Source: Nocardia harenae NBRC 108248 (lineage in GTDB: Bacteria > Actinomycetota > Actinomycetes > Mycobacteriales > Mycobacteriaceae). From it: a stretch of DNA of 64,000 bases. The stretch lies in the NCBI RefSeq assembly GCF_001612885.1, contig NZ_BDBH01000002.1, positions 124,016 through 188,015 of the forward strand, written 5' to 3'. Both the position numbers and the translations under genes were made by a program. Below are positions 60,722-64,000 of this stretch, in pieces (within the stretch, counting starts at the first letter, position 1; each line of letters starts with the position of its first letter). Under the pieces are notes generated by a model, which was not told the DNA's origin, did not search any database, and saw only the letters and a list, made by a program, of their open reading frames with translations.

Positions 60722-62359
60722 GTGACCACCAACGACCACAATCCGACTTCGCCGCCCTGGCTGCAGAGTGCGCCTGCGGACGCGGGTGATGTCGACACCG
60801 ACGCCGGAGCGCGCCGGGCGCAGGACGATTCGCCGGGTGAGCGGGCGGAGGATGCGCCGGAGTCCGCCGAGCCGGCGAGCGAGTTCGGTGGTTCGAGTGG
60901 GTTCGCCGCCGAGCCGCCGAGCGCCGAGCGCCCCGGTGGGTTCGCCCCGGAGCAGCCGGGCGGGTTCTCGTCGGCCGGATTCCCCGAAGGTCCCGGCGGT
61001 GCCGACGGTTTCGCACCGCCGAGCGCCCCGGGTGACCCCTCCGGGTCGGGTCAGTTCGCCCAGCCGTACCGCAGCGGCGCGCATCCGGTGCAGCCGCAGA
61101 ACCCCGGTGCCGGTGCGGGTTACGGCGATCTCGGCCCGGAAGGGCCGAACCGTGAGCCCGAGCAGTCGAGCGGGCCGATCTACAGCTGGGCTCCGCCGCC
61201 GCCCCCGCAGCAGCCCCCCTACCAGCCGCCGCAGCAGCCGGGCCCGCCGCCCGGAATGCTCGGCGCCCCCGGCCCGCAGGGCTACGGCATGCCGCCCGGC
61301 CCCCCGCCGCAGCAGGGTCCCGGTCCCGGTCCCGGCCCCGGCTTCGGCGGCCCCGGCTGGCAGCAGGGCAACCCGCAGCCTTTTCAGCCGCAGCACGTGC
61401 CCGCCCCCGGCCAGCCCGGGCACTCGGTGAACGACCTCAACCTGCTCAAGCGGGCCCGCCGGGCGCCGCGCAGCGGGTGGCGCCGGGCCGTGCACAAGGT
61501 CTCCGGCGGCATGATCAACCCCGGCGAATCCTCCGCCGACCTGGTCTACCGCGAACTCTTCGACCGGGTGAACCAGCCGGTCCGCGGCGACTACCGGATC
61601 GCGATCCTCTCGCTCAAGGGCGGCGTCGGCAAGACCACCACCACCGTCGGCCTCGGCTCCACCTTCGCCTCCATGCGCGGCGACCGGGTGATCGCCATCG
61701 ACGCCAACCCCGACCTCGGCACGCTCGCGCACCGGGTGCCGCGGCAGACCCGCTCCACCGTGCGCAACCTGCTCGAAGACCAGCACATCACCCGCTACTC
61801 GGACGTCAGGGCGCACACCTCGCAGGCCCCGAGCCGGCTCGAAGTGCTCGCCAGCGAGCAGGACCCGGCCGTCTCCGAGGCATTCAGCGAAGCCGACTAC
61901 CGCAAGGCCATCGGCATCCTGCAGTCCTTCTACAACATCATCCTCACCGACTGCGGCACCGGGCTCATGCACTCCGCCATGGCGGGCGTCCTCGACATGG
62001 CCAGCTCCCTTGTCCTCGTCACCTCGCCCGCCATCGACGGGGCCCGCAGCGCCTCGGCCACCCTCGACTGGCTCGATCACCACGGGCACAGCAAGCTCGT
62101 CGAGCGCACCGTCGTCGTCGTCAACGCCTCCCGGCGCGGCGCCTCCACCGTCGATCTCGACCAGCTCCGTCGCCTCTTCCTCGATCGCACCCGGGCCGTC
62201 CAGGTCGTGCCGTTCGACGATCATCTCGCCGAGGGGGCCGAGATCGATCTGGAGCTGGTGTCCAAGCCGACTCGGCGCGCGTTGCTCGAACTGGCTGCGA
62301 TGGTGGCGGATGACTTCGGTTACGTTGCGGCGCAGCAGTATCGGCACGGGCCGGGCTAG
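60722..62359 (+). CDS. MinD/ParA-like ATPase with a long proline-rich N-terminus (EspI-like)
   Basis: 545 residues. The first 240 are disordered, rich in Pro, Gly and Gln (repeats such as PPPPPQQPPYQPP). The C-terminal ATPase has deviant Walker [31 protein letters not shown] and a switch region ILTDCGTGLMHSAM. Such proteins accompany ESX type VII secretion loci (EspI) in mycobacteria, but no other ESX gene is in view. GTG 60722 follows GGGGGAA. The next gene is a lipoprotein 19 bases downstream. Confidence 0.88.
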   Translation: MTTNDHNPTSPPWLQSAPADAGDVDTDAGARRAQDDSPGERAEDAPESAEPASEFGGSSGFAAEPPSAERPGGFAPEQPGGFSSAGFPEGPGGADGFAPPSAPGDPSGSGQFAQPYRSGAHPVQPQNPGAGAGYGDLGPEGPNREPEQSSGPIYSWAPPPPPQQPPYQPPQQPGPPPGMLGAPGPQGYGMPPGPPPQQGPGPGPGPGFGGPGWQQGNPQPFQPQHVPAPGQPGHSVNDLNLLKRARRAPRSGWRRAVHKVSGGMINPGESSADLVYRELFDRVNQPVRGDYRIAILSLKGGVGKTTTTVGLGSTFASMRGDRVIAIDANPDLGTLAHRVPRQTRSTVRNLLEDQHITRYSDVRAHTSQAPSRLEVLASEQDPAVSEAFSEADYRKAIGILQSFYNIILTDCGTGLMHSAMAGVLDMASSLVLVTSPAIDGARSASATLDWLDHHGHSKLVERTVVVVNASRRGASTVDLDQLRRLFLDRTRAVQVVPFDDHLAEGAEIDLELVSKPTRRALLELAAMVADDFGYVAAQQYRHGPG

Positions 62360-62378
62360 GTCTTTCTACGGAGGGGGG

Positions 62379-62900
62379 ATGATGCGGGGTTGTTTCGCGC
62401 TCGTTTGCGTGCTTGCGGTGGTGCCGTTGGTTGCGGGGTGTGAGTCGGGGACCGGCGGGACGGCCGTGCCGTCGTCGGTTGCGCCCGAGGCGCTGTTCGA
62501 TTCGTGCACGCTGCCGGACAGCGCGATCGCCGCAGCCGGCGGGGATCCGGCGCGGAAGGACGACAATCCCTTCGGCGTACCTCGAACCGGCTGGCGGGGA
62601 TGCCGGTGGGGGTCCGATGGATACGCACTGCGCATCTTCGCGACGACCAGGACCCCCGACGAGTTTCGGAGCAACGATCAGCTGAAGGATCTTCGAGCCG
62701 CCGAGCTGCCGGGCCGGGATGCCACCTTCTTCTTGCAAAGCGCAGCCACAGAGTCCAACAACTGCGGTGTCTTCTACGCCACGACGCAGGGCACCATCCA
62801 GATATATCTGGTCGACGACGGATTGGGCGATGAGCTAGCGGATCCGTGCGGCGTGGCTCTCCGGGCAGCAAAGGCGGTGGACCAGTGGATCCCGCGATGA
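62379..62900 (+). CDS. DUF3558-type lipoprotein
   Basis: 173 residues. Signal peptide CFALVCVLAVVPLVAGC ends in a perfect lipobox (VAGC). The mature part has the DUF3558 pattern: LFDSCTLPDSAIAAAG, then GCRWGSDGYALRIFATT and a C-terminal DPCGVALRAAKAVDQWIP, with paired cysteines. Common in multiple copies in Nocardia. ATG 62379 (or 62382) follows GGAGGGGG. Coupled to the next gene by ATGA. Confidence 0.85.
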   Translation: MMRGCFALVCVLAVVPLVAGCESGTGGTAVPSSVAPEALFDSCTLPDSAIAAAGGDPARKDDNPFGVPRTGWRGCRWGSDGYALRIFATTRTPDEFRSNDQLKDLRAAELPGRDATFFLQSAATESNNCGVFYATTQGTIQIYLVDDGLGDELADPCGVALRAAKAVDQWIPR

Positions 62901-63256
62901 AGAATGCATTCACCGAACTCGCGGGTGCGGCGACCGACGGGCAGCTTCTGATCACTGCAGAGGTCGCGGAGTCCTGCGCACAACAGTGTGATCAGTACGT
63001 GCAAGTTCTGATCGGTCTCCGAGCACGCACCTCTGATCTGGTCTTCGTAGAATCTTTCGGCACTCTGGAGTCCGCGAGACTGCTCGGAGGAAAGTTCCGG
63101 GATCTCGCAACCGGGGAAGGTCCCGGCTCTCTGAGTACGTCCTTGCAAGACCACATACTCGTCGTCCAATCCATGGCCGACATGTTCCGCAAAGCAGGCG
63201 CAGCGTATGCCGCCACCGAGCAGGACAACACCGCGAATATCGGGCGGAGTACCTAA
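62897..63256 (+). CDS. Small helical protein coupled to the DUF3558 lipoprotein
   Basis: 119 residues, mostly helix (AEVAESCAQQCDQYVQVLIGL; LQDHILVVQSMADMFRKAGAAYAATEQDN). Two helices and no signal peptide resemble WXG100/PE-type secreted proteins, though no WXG motif is seen. ATG 62897 overlaps the lipoprotein stop. G+C content is lower than in neighbouring genes. With the EspI-like ATPase upstream, a link to type VII secretion is possible but unproven. Confidence 0.7.
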   Translation: MKNAFTELAGAATDGQLLITAEVAESCAQQCDQYVQVLIGLRARTSDLVFVESFGTLESARLLGGKFRDLATGEGPGSLSTSLQDHILVVQSMADMFRKAGAAYAATEQDNTANIGRST

Positions 63257-63927
63257 TTCAGGTGCTCGGTGAAGAAGGTGAAGATGCGGGACCAGGCGTC
63301 GGCTGACGCGTCGGGGTCGTGGGTGGTGCCCATGACTTTCATGTAGAGGCCTGGCACCCCGGAGTAGTCCTGGAAAAAGGAGTGGCTCGCTCCCGGGTAG
63401 ATCTTGAAGTCGGTAGCGACATCGGCTGAATCGAGCGCGTTCCGGTACCGCTCGATATCGGCGGTGGCGACGTAGGGATCGCTGTCACCGTAGCTGGCCA
63501 CCACCGGGCAGGGGGCGGTGAGCAGGTGGTCGACCGGCTTGCCGGAGAAGAGCAGGCCGTAGTTGACGGAGGCGGCGTCGAACATGCCTCGTCCGCCGGT
63601 GACGATGGCGAACCGCCCGCCCATGCAGAAGCCGATGACGCCGACCCGGCCGGTGCAGTCGGGGCGGGCGGCGAGGGTATCGCGGGCGCGCTGGATCTGG
63701 TCGAAGACCGGGCCGGTGTCGCGGAGCAGGCCTCGGAAGACCTGCTGGACGCAGAGCCCGCGGCGGTAGAGGCGGGGGCCGAGGGCGAGGTAGCCGTTGG
63801 CGGCGAGGTGGTCGGTGACGCGGCGGAGTTCGCCGGTCAGGCCGAAGGCGTCGTGCAGGACGACGACGCCGGGGAAGGGGCCGTCGCCGGTGGGGGTGGC
63901 TAGGTAGCCGCCGTCGAGTTCGGTCAT
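63253..63927 (-). CDS. Dienelactone hydrolase family protein
   Basis: 224 residues with the alpha/beta hydrolase fold. Cys nucleophile in VGVIGFCMGGRF, Asp in SYGDSDPYV and His in YPGASHSFF make the DLH triad. It probably hydrolyses a lactone or ester; dienelactone itself is not implied. Start ATG at 63927. Its stop overlaps the converging small gene. Confidence 0.91.
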   Translation of the reverse strand: MTELDGGYLATPTGDGPFPGVVVLHDAFGLTGELRRVTDHLAANGYLALGPRLYRRGLCVQQVFRGLLRDTGPVFDQIQRARDTLAARPDCTGRVGVIGFCMGGRFAIVTGGRGMFDAASVNYGLLFSGKPVDHLLTAPCPVVASYGDSDPYVATADIERYRNALDSADVATDFKIYPGASHSFFQDYSGVPGLYMKVMGTTHDPDASADAWSRIFTFFTEHLN

Positions 63928-64000
63928 GGGTGCTCCATCGGGTCGGGGCGATCCGTTCCGGACTGTAGTGGGTCCGGGCCTGCGACGTCGCGGGCCGCGG

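Overview
This window is chromosomal DNA from a high-GC (about 70%) mycolic-acid actinomycete. Protein wording and gene order point to Nocardia or a very close relative. The backbone follows the Mycobacterium tuberculosis order from topA (Rv3646c) through cspA, the Tad/ssd locus, dpp, acs, marP, nth, crp, the paired ArsA-like ATPases, whiB4 and ponA2 to asd/ask and leuA. Genus and synteny are inferred from remembered families; no search was run. No insertion sequence, prophage, CRISPR array or rRNA was seen.

Layout. 0-5.4 kb: topA (3' end beyond the window), cspA, and an MrfA-like helicase. 5.7-10.7 kb: a compact minus-strand Tad/Flp pilus operon headed by the Ssd-like ATPase, with a tandemly duplicated 50-bp coupling element between tadB and tadC. 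10.7-12.25 kb: a HAD hydrolase flanked by two small RNA loci, a clear 6C RNA and a likely Ms1 (6S-like) RNA gene with a perfect CRP-type palindrome in its promoter. 12.25-18.1 kb: a degenerate Fic-like protein and the dppABCD dipeptide importer. 18.3-30.7 kb: acs, a holin-like membrane protein, epoxide-hydrolase-like gene, marP, CoA-type Nudix, a 3 x 75-bp tandem repeat, TlpA-like thioredoxin, nth, crp, metallo-hydrolase, RidA, and two ArsA/GET3-like ATPases. 30.8-36.6 kb: whiB4, ponA2, YqeY, metallophosphoesterase, a membrane protein and tRNA-Pro(CGG).

36.8-47.6 kb looks like accessory DNA: two small unknown genes, a MerR protein fused to sliding-clamp domains with a partner gene, a P450/TetR operon, a GntR regulator with a lone allophanate hydrolase, katA-furA, and a secreted serine hydrolase. 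47.6-50.9 kb holds a class IV aminotransferase and asd-lysC, separated by a hairpin element related to the 24-kb repeats. 51-58.5 kb is again variable: YjbQ, two tandem DHFR-like reductases opposite a TetR gene, an SRPBCC protein, LtrA, a pore-less voltage-sensor-like protein, a Tat-exported GMC oxidase and a TSUP transporter. The end carries leuA with a leucine leader peptide and alternative hairpins, then a Pro-rich MinD-like ATPase, a DUF3558-type lipoprotein with a coupled helical protein, and a dienelactone hydrolase.

How the parts connect. crp, a CRP-type palindrome at the Ms1 promoter and a near-consensus one upstream of whiB4 lie in one window, which suggests local cAMP-linked control of a polymerase-binding RNA and a redox regulator. 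Many genes start at or within a few bases of the predicted transcription start (leaderless), as is common in mycobacteria and relatives.
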